Shown here: one piece after another, positions 47,943-57,694 of the stretch
Numbering within the stretch: position 1 is the first letter of the stretch
Layout: every line of letters starts with the position of its first letter
Assembly: GCF_035222275.1 (NCBI RefSeq)
Contig: NC_085885.1
Location: 1,550,001-1,614,000, forward strand
DNA length: 64,000 nucleotides
Reading direction: 5' to 3'
From: Podospora bellae-mahoneyi
Lineage: Eukaryota; Ascomycota; Sordariomycetes; Sordariales; Podosporaceae
Made by a program: the position numbers and the translations under genes
The notes under the pieces: generated by a model
Seen by the model: the letters and a program-made list of their open reading frames with translations, nothing else
Told to the model about the DNA's origin: nothing
Database searches by the model: none

Positions 47943-48343
47943 TGTCACGGTTTTGGGAGACAGTGGGGCACACCGGACCAATCAGGGCTGGACCGTACGA
48001 TCGAGCGGGGCTCACGGTCCAGAAGGACGGAACGGACCAATAAGGTGGGGACCGGGGACCGTGGTGGGTCTCACGGTCCACGGTCCAGTATCGGCCAATC
48101 CGGAGAGGACCGAGGACCGTCTGTAAGTCAACGGTCCACGGTCCCCTGATCTATATATACGGAGGAACTGGCCGGTGTAGATAGACAGTTCCGCAGTATG
48201 CAATTCAAGCTTGTATTCACGGTATCTAGTGTTTACATTGAGACATCTTGTCGTACACTGTTTAGCTGTACCGAACCAGGATTATTCAGAGGCAGCCTTC
48301 AACCGGTATCCCTTTCAGAGGTTCTGGATAGGGGTTCGTCATA
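47943..48343 (+). mobile_element. solo LTR (element B)
   Basis: A 401-bp unit starting TGTCACGGTTTTGG and ending GTCATA, flanked by a perfect 5-bp target duplication TTAAT (47938-47942 and 48344-48348). The TATA box is at about 48151-48159. The following 194 bp match element A inverted, with three mismatches. The U3-like part differs from A except for a CCAATCA-GGCTGG patch, and it contains many copies of GGTCC/GGACC (for example CGGTCCACGGTCC twice). The ends and duplication together indicate a single insertion followed by LTR-LTR recombination or a non-autonomous unit. Confidence 0.82.
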
Positions 48344-48348
48344 TTAAT

Positions 48349-48736
48349 AAAGCGGGTAATTTAATATTTCTTAAGAAAATAAATTTCGCTTTATTTAATT
48401 AATATATTAATCATTAAAGCTTTTACGTTAGTATAAGTAAAAGCGTAGTTAAAACTTTTTTAACGAAAGATCTATTAAACGATAAGGTTTTCCTGGCCCT
48501 AAATAAGTCGCTATTGATTTTTATAGGCTTATTTATAAACCTAGGTTCTTAAGATACGGTATCTTAATGTAGAATGTAAAACCCCGTGCTTATCGGACGC
48601 TTTACGCTATTTTATACTAATAAGAATGTCTTGTTCGGTATTTACGATATTTTCCTCGGTATATTTGGCCATTAATGGGTACCTAGAGCAAAAAAAAAGA
48701 AAAAGAAATGGTTCATTTTTGACCTCTGGGGGTGGA
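48349..48736. mobile_element. RIP-type AT-rich relic, right segment
   Basis: AT-rich DNA with the same texture as the other two relic segments continues from the right target duplication of element B up to the C/D element pair. No coding sequence survives. Confidence 0.65.
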
Positions 48737-48740
48737 ATAT

Positions 48741-49461
48741 TGAAATGGTGAGAAAACACACAAAACAACCACAACACTAAATATATCCTTAATAGGGTTC
48801 TGAATGAACACACCTGCGTGACAGTGGCTCGCTCGCAGGCCGCACTTCACGTAGGATAAACAAAAGACTCTGTGGGCTCGCAGACCACACAGTAAGCACC
48901 GATTTGGCCTGATCAGAGGGCCAGAATTGCCCGCAAGCATGCAAGGCACAAAATACTAGTTTGGGGTGCAGCCACAGGCCTGAGGGTATGAGTAAGGAAG
49001 TGGGGCTCTCTGAGGATTCGGGGGTTCAGGGGTCATGTATATAAACGGTCTGCTTCGGACATTCTATTTTAGACAGATCATCGACTTTTATTTCTTCGTA
49101 TTTTGTGCCTTGCATGCGTGCGGGCAATTCTGGCCCTCTGATCAGGCCAAATCGGTGCTTACTGTGTGGTCTGCGAGCCCACAGAGTCTTTTGTTTGTCC
49201 TACGTGAAGTGCGGCCTGCGAGCGAGCCACTGTCACGCCGGTGTGTTCATTCAGAACCCTGTTGAGGATATATTTGTGGTGTTGTGGTTGTTTTTGTGTG
49301 TTTTCTCACCATTTCAATACGAAGAAATAAAAGTCGATGATCTGTCTAAAATAGAACGTCCGAAGCAGACCGTTTATATACATGACCCCTGAACCCCCGA
49401 ATCCTCAGAGAGCCCCACTTCCTTACTCATACCCTCAGGCCTGTGGCCGCACCCCAAACCA
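48741..49461 (-). mobile_element. LTR of a second family (element C), split by insertion of its own relative D
   Basis: On the minus strand element C begins TGGTTTGGGGTGC (ending at 49461) and finishes CACCATTTCA (at 48741), giving canonical TG...CA ends. It is flanked by a 4-bp duplication ATAT (48737-48740 and 49462-49465). It is interrupted between 48956 and 49321 by element D. Removing D and one duplicated tetranucleotide leaves about 357 bp. ORFs inside it that appear in both copies are parts of the repeat and not genes. Confidence 0.82.
48957..49316 (+). mobile_element. LTR element D, inserted inside element C in opposite orientation
   Basis: A 360-bp copy of the same family as C, starting TAGTTTGGGGTGC (C has TGG, a G-to-A difference) and ending CACCATTTCA. 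It is bracketed by the 4-bp target duplication ATAC (48953-48956 and 49317-49320) taken from within element C. A TATA-like TATATAAA lies near 49037. The sequence differs from C at scattered positions only, so both copies are fairly recent compared with the AT-rich relic. Confidence 0.85.
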
Positions 49462-49544
49462 ATATAAAGTTGGGGGGGGCTTTCGGAGGTCCAGGGTTGT
49501 TGAGGGTTTAGTATAGAAAATGACACTGGTAAGTTCAAGCCAAT

Positions 49545-49587
49545 GTGGGCCACCTCTGTGGGTGGGCCATTTCCTGGTCATCCAACC
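49545..49587 (-). repeat. right copy of the 43-bp inverted repeat
   Basis: Inverted partner of 46065-46107, identical at 40 of 43 positions by eye. It lies just outside the C/D LTR pair and marks the right limit of the transposon block. Confidence 0.75.
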
Positions 49588-52236
49588 GAGTATCTTGAGA
49601 GACGATGACCTTGGAGAAACTATCATCACTCAAGGCTTTAACTTTCAATCCTAAGTTTGTGGCTGCTTTTAAGTTTAAACCAGAGATTGTTCATTATGTT
49701 TAACTGCGAAGCAGAAGCTAGGGGTTAAACAGATTTCAAGTTGTGAATCCGTCACAAACAAAGACGCCTACATCCACGAAGAGACCTCCCATCCCACCAT
49801 ATATAAGCCTCATCACTCCTCTAGTTCCGTACCCTAAACACTGCAAAGTCCGATATATAAACCTACCTAATCCCAAGGTACCCAAATAGGGTTATGTAGG
49901 TATATCAAATCTATCAAGTCATCCAAATTCATCGGAAATCCAGATTCGCCAGGGTTTCAGCTACATCTGGTTTGCTTATTTGGACTTGTTTAGTATTAGC
50001 TTTGGCAGGTCTGATTGCCGGTTTGCAACTCAGACAACCTACCGGAAATGAAGCTTGGATAGCGTCTTAATTATGCTCGGATCTACCTCAAGTACGACAA
50101 TGCGCCAATGCTGTTGTAGAAAATGATAGAGGTTTTGTTCATACTAAGACAAAGTAAATTATATATATAGATCTTCAAGCATGAAGGTACTTCTAAGTAT
50201 CTTCCTCGATCTTAACCTATGTTTTAAAAAATGGAATGTCTTATAATATAACTTGTTTTATTTGTAAAATGATCTTGCAATTCTTGTTCAACGTTAAGAA
50301 TAACCTTGATAAGTATTTTATTAGGGAAGAGTCTGGTGGAAGAAGCCACAGTGGCACCCCAAAGTGTAGGTGCAAGATAGTTGATTTGGCAGAAAACTGT
50401 GGTGTATAGAGAAGGCTATCCAACATGCATGTGTCTGTGCACCCCTGCCATTTGCATTGCTACTGCCATTGCGACTGCCTGGCCTCAACTTGCTTATAAG
50501 AGTCGTGGAATTATTTTACAATTAAAAGTAGCAGATATGTTGGAACTAACCAGGTGCTTATTTTCTAAACAACCCTTGGGGTGCTACGGTAGGTACTTAG
50601 TCTGAGTGTGAGGAGAAATAAGGTAAGCCGTCTCTATGAACCTCGGCCGCTTGGCTCATGCTTTGGTGAGGGCGAATCTGCTGTGGTTTGTGTCAGCCCA
50701 TGATTCTGGGTATCTAAGCTTAAACTGCTAATTGCTTTATTTGAGAGTTGATCTGATAGGTCAACAGTTACTCCAAGAGAAATAATAAGAGTGGGGTGTA
50801 AGCCAAGCTCTGTGGGATTGAGAGTTGTGAGAGTGAAAAGGACAAGCTTGTGGTGGACGCTTGAACCACGTCAACCCCAGATCGGCGCCAGGTGGCGCCC
50901 TTGGCAAAAGCTTGTTCCGACAGGGGTCACAAAAGTAGCAACGGTACCCGACTTACAGAAGAACTGTCCAATCATGGGGCGGTATTTGCTCCAAGAGCTT
51001 CACCAGGACGACAGACTTGCATGGATGGAGGGTTTGATGAATCTTATCGTTGGATTCACCGTTACACCGTTGGTCTGCAAGAGAACAGTGGAGTGGGAAT
51101 ACAAATCGGTTCTTTGAGAGACTGTGGGTGCGTGCGGTTGGGGGCCTCCAGGAAATGATCAGCTATGGGATGGATGGTGAGGTGAGGTGAGGGTTGACAT
51201 CACTTCCTGCCGAGACCCAGCTCACATGAGAAACAGCGGCAAGTAACTCTTTCCCGGTATTGACTGTCATACCCCTCAGACCGGGAGTCTGCTTACATGC
51301 GTCGCCAAAACTTCGCTCATCACTGTCGCAGAAGCGCTGACATGAACCTCTGCGGACCGCCACCAACCTCAAGTTCTTGATATCTCATCCCGTCGCGATC
51401 CCTAGGCAATACCACCGCATGGCAGTCCACTGCCCCTCCTCCTCCACCCTCTTGATTCCGCGAAACAGCTGCTACTGGCACGACACCACTTATCAAACAC
51501 ACCTATCAACTCCGGATCATCAAGGTGCCCATTCGTCTTTGCATCTCATGCTTACGCCCCATATCCTTACCGCTGTGTTTCGTGAAGTTTCACTCTGGCC
51601 AGAAGACCAGTTGATACCCTACGAGATCGGTCATTCATGCGAGGCGGGGAGCACCAATCGCGCACTTATCTACACGTCCTCTTTCGCACCTTCGTAGCCA
51701 ACCGTCGCTCCTCGTTTCCTGTGCACCGCAATCAATCTTGAGAGGACGCTCCTCCTCACCAACAACCAAATCACCCTCCACCAACCGCCAATCGCGACAA
51801 CACCACACCACAAAGCCGTTGTGCCTCCCTTGCACGGCGCCACCGATTCATCCTACCCAAACCACCGGGACCTCAAGCGGCGAGATTACGTCGTGTGCAC
51901 GCCGACCAGCTCTAAAATACCAAATAAGCTTTCCGAGCCCCTCTCTCGACCCACTTCACCGCAAGCGCGTGGACAATGTCTTGTAGGCACCCTTGATTCA
52001 GGGCGCCCCTTTCGCTCTGGTCGTTCTGCTTTCCCTGTTGCCCTGCTTCTCTGTGTCTCTTGGCGATCTGCTGCCAAGGCCTCTCGCTGTACACAACGGC
52101 AAGCAGTGCTCAAACACCGCAAGGAGACACAGCGTCTGCCTGTTCCAGGTCGAGTGACATGGCATTTCCCCCCATCATGCCAAGCCAATCCCGGGTTGGG
52201 CCTTCATTGTGACACTGAACCTTCACTAACCACACA
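49588..52236. other. intergenic region between the transposon block and the Ca2+/H+ exchanger gene
   Basis: No supported gene. The first kilobase is moderately AT-rich and may include more decayed repeat DNA. The last several hundred bases probably include the 5' UTR, a leader intron and possibly a tiny first exon of the exchanger gene (ATGTCTT at 51976-51982). ORFs such as 50791-51117 and 51821-52471 have no recognisable domain. Confidence 0.45.
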
Positions 52237-54259
52237 ATGTCTTCTTTTGTTTCTGCAGATAACGCCCACCAGACCAAACAAGCGGCACGCAACGTGGCCT
52301 GGCACAAGTCGAAGTGGAATATCTTCCCGTACTCACGCAACAAATACACACATGACTCTACCAACACTGCAGCATGGCAGTCGGCCAATGATCAGGATCT
52401 CGAAGGCCATCCGCTGGAGGGGTTGCCGATCAGACCGTCGGATGACCCAAGGACCCCGGGAATCCCGCTGAACGGCCCCGGGTCGACGAGCAGAAACATC
52501 AATGCATCGGGACGGACCCCTAATACGGCTGATGGCCAGTTTGGAAGTAATGAGACGTTTGTTGGCTCGAACCCTTTGTCGGTAGGGGAGCAGAAGGTCA
52601 CTAGCAGTGCGCTTAACAAGTTACCAGCGATGCGCTGGAGATTCAAACGCAGTGTCACAGGCGATGCGACGACGACATCCGAGGGGGCTACTGCCGATGG
52701 CGTCAAGAAGAAGAAAAAGGAGTCGAGCAGTTTCCTCAAGCATGTCGAGCCTAAGGAGCCGTTCACGGTTAGGAACCAGATCCAACGGGTATTCTTCAAT
52801 TCATGGATCAATGTGTTGCTGATTGCAGCACCGGTTGGTATTGTAATTGCCAATATTCACTCTGTCAGTAAGATTGCCGTGTTTGTGGTTAATTTTATGG
52901 CAATTGTTCCCCTGGCGGCCATTCTGGGGTTTGCGACGGAGGAGATTGCGTTCAGGACGGGCGAGACTGTGGGTGGTCTATTGAATGCCACCTTTGGGTA
53001 TGCTATGTTGACTCCGCATGGCGCTTTGTGATATGCTGACCGGACATGATGACAGAAACGCAGTCGAACTGATCGTAGCCATCATCGCGCTTGCTGATCG
53101 TCAAGTCGTCATCGTTCAGACCTCCCTCATCGGCAGCATCCTCTCCAACTTACTCCTCGTCATGGGCATGTGCTTCTTCTTTGGCGGGCTGCGGAGACGG
53201 GAACAATACTTCAACACCACCGTTGCGCAAACTTCTGCCAGCTTGCTCGCCCTCGCCGTGGCTAGTGTGATCGTTCCGACAGTGTTTGACCGATCCAGCC
53301 AGTCGCCACAGAACGATGTTGCCAAGCTGTCTCGAGGCACCTCCGTCATTCTCCTCTTCGTTTACTGCGCCTACTTGTTCTTCCAGCTCAAGACGCACTC
53401 AATGGTCTTTGCCGAAGAAAGCCAGAAGGTTCAAGCCAAACCGTTCACCCACCCTATGCGACGCAGCGTCCCCGAAGGCGCCGTCTCTCAGGGACTCGTC
53501 GCCCCAGCTGGCATTATCAGTGGTCATGGTTTGGGGTCAGAGCAATCCGAGAATGAAAAGATCCGGGAAATGGTGACCAAGCCTCCTATGAGGAGTGCTT
53601 CGGGGGCAACCCAAGGCGGCACCGTCAGTAATCCCGGCAAAGGCAGTGTAGAGGAAGACAACGACAAAGATGAGGTCACATTGCACTTTCTCGTTGCCAT
53701 CGCCACCCTCGCCGGGTCTACGGTTGTTATCGCCATTTGTGCAGAGTACATGGTTGACTCCATTAGCGCCATCACCGCCAGCGGGGCTGTTTCTGAAGAA
53801 TTCGTCGGCTTGATTCTTCTTCCTATCGTGGGCAACGCAGCCGAGCACGCCACTGCTGTAACTGTCGCCATCAAGGACAAGATGGATCTTGCTATTGGGG
53901 TGGCGGTGGGTTCGAGCATGCAAGTGGCGTTGTTTATCATCCCCTTGCTTGTTATCATTGGGTGGGGGATGGGGATCGATGCCATGACGCTGAGCTTTGA
54001 TCCATTCCAGGTGGCGGTGTTGTTTGTTGCGGTGTTGCTGGTGAATTATTTGATAAATGACGGGAAGAGTCATTGGTTGGAGGGGATGTTGCTTATGTGT
54101 TTGTATGCCATCATTGCGATTTGTTCTTGGTGTAAGTTTCCTCGCAGTGAAGAGTTTTAGACAGTAAGATTGCTAACGTGGCCATGTGTAGGGTACCCGA
54201 CCGATGGGAGTAGTATTTCCGGAGGGGGGAATAACAGGACTTTGGAGTTGAGTCTTTAG
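52237..54259 (+). CDS. VCX1-type vacuolar Ca2+/H+ exchanger (CaCA family)
   Basis: Three exons (52237-52997, 53056-54131 and 54192-54259; introns of 58 and 60 bp) encode up to 634 residues. A hydrophilic N-terminus of about 180 residues precedes some eleven membrane segments. The two conserved alpha-repeats are clear: GGLLNATFGNAVELIVAI (E258), created by splicing of intron 1, and GNAAEHATAVTVAIKDKMDL (E517) followed by GVAVGSSMQVALF. The two glutamates are the Ca2+-binding residues of cation/H+ exchangers. An acidic loop (SVEEDNDKDE) lies between the two halves. Family members load Ca2+ into the vacuole using the proton gradient. The second intron restores CSWWYPTDG and an end at ELSL. The start is uncertain: the ATG at 52237 lies in a polypyrimidine tract before TTTCTGCAG (to 52256), with CTAAC just upstream, so the true first exon may lie farther 5'. 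Confidence 0.88.
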
Positions 54260-57200
54260 GGGGGTGGTGATGGCAGGGGGTGGGAGGATGGGGTAACGCG
54301 ATGACTTTTTCTTTTTAGTCTGGCTTGTAGAGTACTTGAGAGGAGTGTTCTCCTAGGTATAAGAGAACAGCATAGAAGGAGGCGGCAGGGGAATTTGTAT
54401 ATGAGGAAGACTCTACACGAGATGTTGAGGGGTTGATGTTGATAGGGGCATGCCCTAGAGAAAGTGATATTGCTGATGAAAGTTGGGGTGAATGTGTATG
54501 ACTGTTGATTTGAGTCTTTCAAGATTACTGATATGCCTATTGATTGCGCAGAAGGCCTATTTGCTACTTTGTCAAAGGATTTTGGAGTAGTTTTGAAGGC
54601 TTTTTGAGTCGCTTTAAAGGGGCTTTGAGTAGCTTTGGAGGAGTATTGACTGTTGGTCTCCTTTATTTTCCCGATTGGGTCTTCTGCCATAATGTCTGAG
54701 GGGCAGTACTGCACTTTGTAGCTTTGAATTATTAATGGGTATGGTGATTCTCAAAATTTATCTTTGGTCTAAACTTTTGGTGTCGTTTGTCCGTCTTTTA
54801 TCTCAGCTTCTAAATAGTCTTTTGTCTTAGCTTTTAATACCGATTATCCAAGCCTAGAATGTTTGTTTATGTTTACTTAGTCTAAACCTTCAAGAGAGCT
54901 TCTGGTGGTGATGGTTTGTCTTTGGGATTTCTTTTGGGAGATTGTCTGCGTTTTTGAAGTGGTTATTATGTGTGAGATGATGTTGGCTAACGAGGTTCTG
55001 AGAGTTGGGGTAGAGTCTTGGTATTGGGGAGGTCATAGAGAAGGGGTGTGAGTTCTTTTTGGGAGATGCTCTTGCGAGCAGCGAAAAAAGACTGTCGTGA
55101 GAGGGCGCATTTTTCCTGTCTTTACCTCGTTTGCTCGCGCGGGGACAGAGTGTGGATCTTTCATTTGCGAGTGTAACATGAGGAATATGTTTGAAGAGTT
55201 CACCATGCATGTATGCGTGTGTGTATGTGGTAAAGTGCTATTGTGTATATGGTTTAAGTTGGTGAGAGAGCTGGGGTTTTGGCACTGGAAGTTGGCCACT
55301 TCATGGGTGACCATGAAACATACCTAGTGTCTTACTGTGTGATAGCAGCAAAACATATTTGATGAATGTCTGGGTACTCAACATGGTGAGTTAACTCGCA
55401 ATAGCTGAGATGGATTTGAAGGGTCTTTACTACTCGGTCAGACAAAAAAAGCCATTGGGATGAGATTTGTCTTTGAGATGAAATGTGGCTTCGGGATGAG
55501 ATGTGCCTAGTGGGATAAAATGGTGTAACTTTGCTTCACCATTAGTTGTAGAATGATGAACAAGCGCGAGTGAGAGAGCCACCGAGTCCATTCAGGGGTC
55601 ATTGACCTTTGAGCCTCACAAACTGCCATCAACACATCCCGACTGCTGTCTGTCTCAGAGTACGCCCAAAACATAATGAACTGCGATGGAGAACTGATTG
55701 ATACTTTTTAGCAATCCAGGGCTTTCATATGAGCGGTGTGGCCAAGGCCGGCACCAAGTCAGATCTACCAAAGCCAAATCCAGACAAAAATCTGGATCTC
55801 TGTTAGATTCCTTTGAGTTGATATATTTGATATGTTTACATAACCCCGGGAAGAAGGGTTATAAGCGAAAATCATGACGGAGATCATGATGGAAACAGAG
55901 CTGGTCTCTACAAGAATAATGAACGGTAATATATCAAAGCATACGGAATCTCTTATCTCATCTTTGGACGTATAGAGTCTAGGCTTTACCTATATATATC
56001 CAAGCTTCATAAGTGTGTAATCTAAGCTTTCAGTGTCCATGGTCTCAGCTTATGATTGCTTGCCCATCAAAAATGTTCTTTTTTCTTACAGACCGTTGAA
56101 GGCATTTCTTTTGATTTCGCTGGGGGGTAGCCAGATCGTTTAAATATTATTGGATATTTTTGCTCTCTTCACATGGTACCAGTTCAGCCAACATATCTAG
56201 AAAACGCCTTACTGTATGTATGCCTTGACCCTGGATTTCACCACTGCTGCGCCATCAGCAACCATGTTTGAAAATTTGTGAGTGGCCACATCATGAAGTC
56301 ACCTTTTGTTCCAAGGAGGACGGTATCCCAAGCCACAGCTTTGGCAGGGGTCTTGGGAGAGAGGCAGGGAGGCGCAGCCATAGATGCTCGGGTTCGCGCG
56401 AAGGCCAGTTGTACTTCAGTTGTCAGCAGATACGTTTTTTAGCCAGGAAAATTTGATTCTTGACAGCCACAAAACAAACGTTAAAGGACGTATTATCCCC
56501 AACCTGAGCAAATACCTAGGTTACCTTGGCTGAGAGACAGCTTTCTTCACTGGCCCCCACAGAGAAACGGTGCATTACGACTGGGCAAGGACCTTACGTT
56601 TGCCAATTTTCGCTCTCGCGTGCTATGACTCCATGTGCGCATCACTTGGAAGCCTGCCCCTCGTGGTGAGCCGCGGTCTGGACAAATAAAGACGGCACAG
56701 CACACATTCTGATCCCTACAACTTTTGAATTCAAATATGATGGCGCCATCTCTTCCCCAGTCGCCGAAATGGGGCGACATAATCGTCTAGGCGGGGAACT
56801 TTCGAGGTGTCAGACCCCCTGTTGGTCCTACGTCTCGTAAAAAAAGAAAAATTCGATCATACAGGCCATAAGCAGTGTTGATCAGTGAGGCAATTTATGC
56901 TCTTCTTCCGGTTCAGAATCGCTGAGCCCGCACACAAGGCAAGTCGGGGGATTGCGGAGAGGCTTAGTCCCACATCGTGACCAGAATTCGAACGCCGAAC
57001 GCGGCCCGGGACGTGTGCTTGCAGTGGGCTTCCGAATTTGCCCCTGTACTCCCGCGTGCTGGAACGGCGGGTCCCTCGGCGACGTGCTAGCCTCTGAATG
57101 ATGTCCAACATGCCTGACTTGAAGGTTTTGCTGTCTTCTTCCTCCGTGATGGCTCGTTTGTTACTTACTTTTCTCAAATCCTTCCACCTGTTTGGGTTTT

Positions 57201-57298
57201 GGTCAGCTTGCACAAAACTTTTTACACATAGTCATACGATACTCCTCACTGCTCACCTGTCGTTACCCATAGCGGTCGACCATACCGCCCCCGTCAAC
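54260..57298. other. 3-kb intergenic region
   Basis: No supported gene. Degenerate short direct repeats are visible, such as GCTTTGAGTAGCTTTGGAG-like copies at about 54570-54650 and GGGATGAGAT-like copies at about 55450-55520. The part before 57299 presumably contains the promoter and leader of the small orphan gene. Confidence 0.5.
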
Positions 57299-57694
57299 AT
57301 GACCATCACCAACCCACTCCCTTCCCCGCCAGCGTCTCCTCAAAAGCAAAGAGACAACAAAACGAGCAGCACCGCTTCGGGAACCCGACACCATGAGGAC
57401 AAAACTCCCAAAGACCTTTCCCCGTCCTCCTCTCGCAATATGTCGAGCGCGGAAGTATTCCAGAGTAGAAGACATGTTCTCGTGAAGACTGCTCATTCTG
57501 CCAAAGATCTTCCAAAGCAACCCGCCGGCGTCTACGGCAGACGTTCCAATTTTGGCTCGGTCGACCAGAAGTCCGAACAACTTCTTGCAGCCAAGGGCAA
57601 GGCCAAAGAGTATGCACGTCAAGTTGTGCCGACACCTTCCACCCAGGAGCCCAAAATGACACCAAATGACCAAGAGCACAAGAATTCAAGATGA
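57299..57694 (+). CDS. hypothetical 131-residue basic, disordered protein
   Basis: An uninterrupted ORF of 131 codons starts at an ATG in a good fungal context (GTCAACATGACC) and begins MTITNPLPSPPASPQKQ. The N-terminal half is rich in Pro, Ser, Thr and Lys and should be disordered. The C-terminal half, with SAEVFQSRRHVLVKTAHSAKD and LLAAKGKAKEYARQVVP, is more regular, basic and possibly helical. There is no signal peptide, membrane segment or known domain. Codon composition is GC-rich and coding-like, unlike the flanks. An upstream in-frame ATG at 57098 would add 67 residues of less coding-like sequence, so I prefer 57299. I do not recognise a family, and the function is unknown. Confidence 0.5.
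   Translation: MTITNPLPSPPASPQKQRDNKTSSTASGTRHHEDKTPKDLSPSSSRNMSSAEVFQSRRHVLVKTAHSAKDLPKQPAGVYGRRSNFGSVDQKSEQLLAAKGKAKEYARQVVPTPSTQEPKMTPNDQEHKNSR

Noticed and set aside
46955-48343. Interpretation of 46955-48343 as one DNA transposon with about 190-bp terminal inverted repeats
   Set aside because: Each arm has its own perfect 5-bp target duplication on both sides and its own unique half, so two separate LTR insertions in opposite orientation explain the data better.
48713-49392. A matching pair of 78- and 95-codon ORFs sharing GNSGPLIRPNRCLLCG-type sequence
   Set aside because: They are the same stretch of LTR elements C and D read in opposite orientations. The identity reflects the repeat, not two paralogous genes.
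57098-57298. Upstream in-frame ATG extending the orphan gene to 198 codons
   Set aside because: The added segment is less coding-like and precedes a much better start context at 57299.
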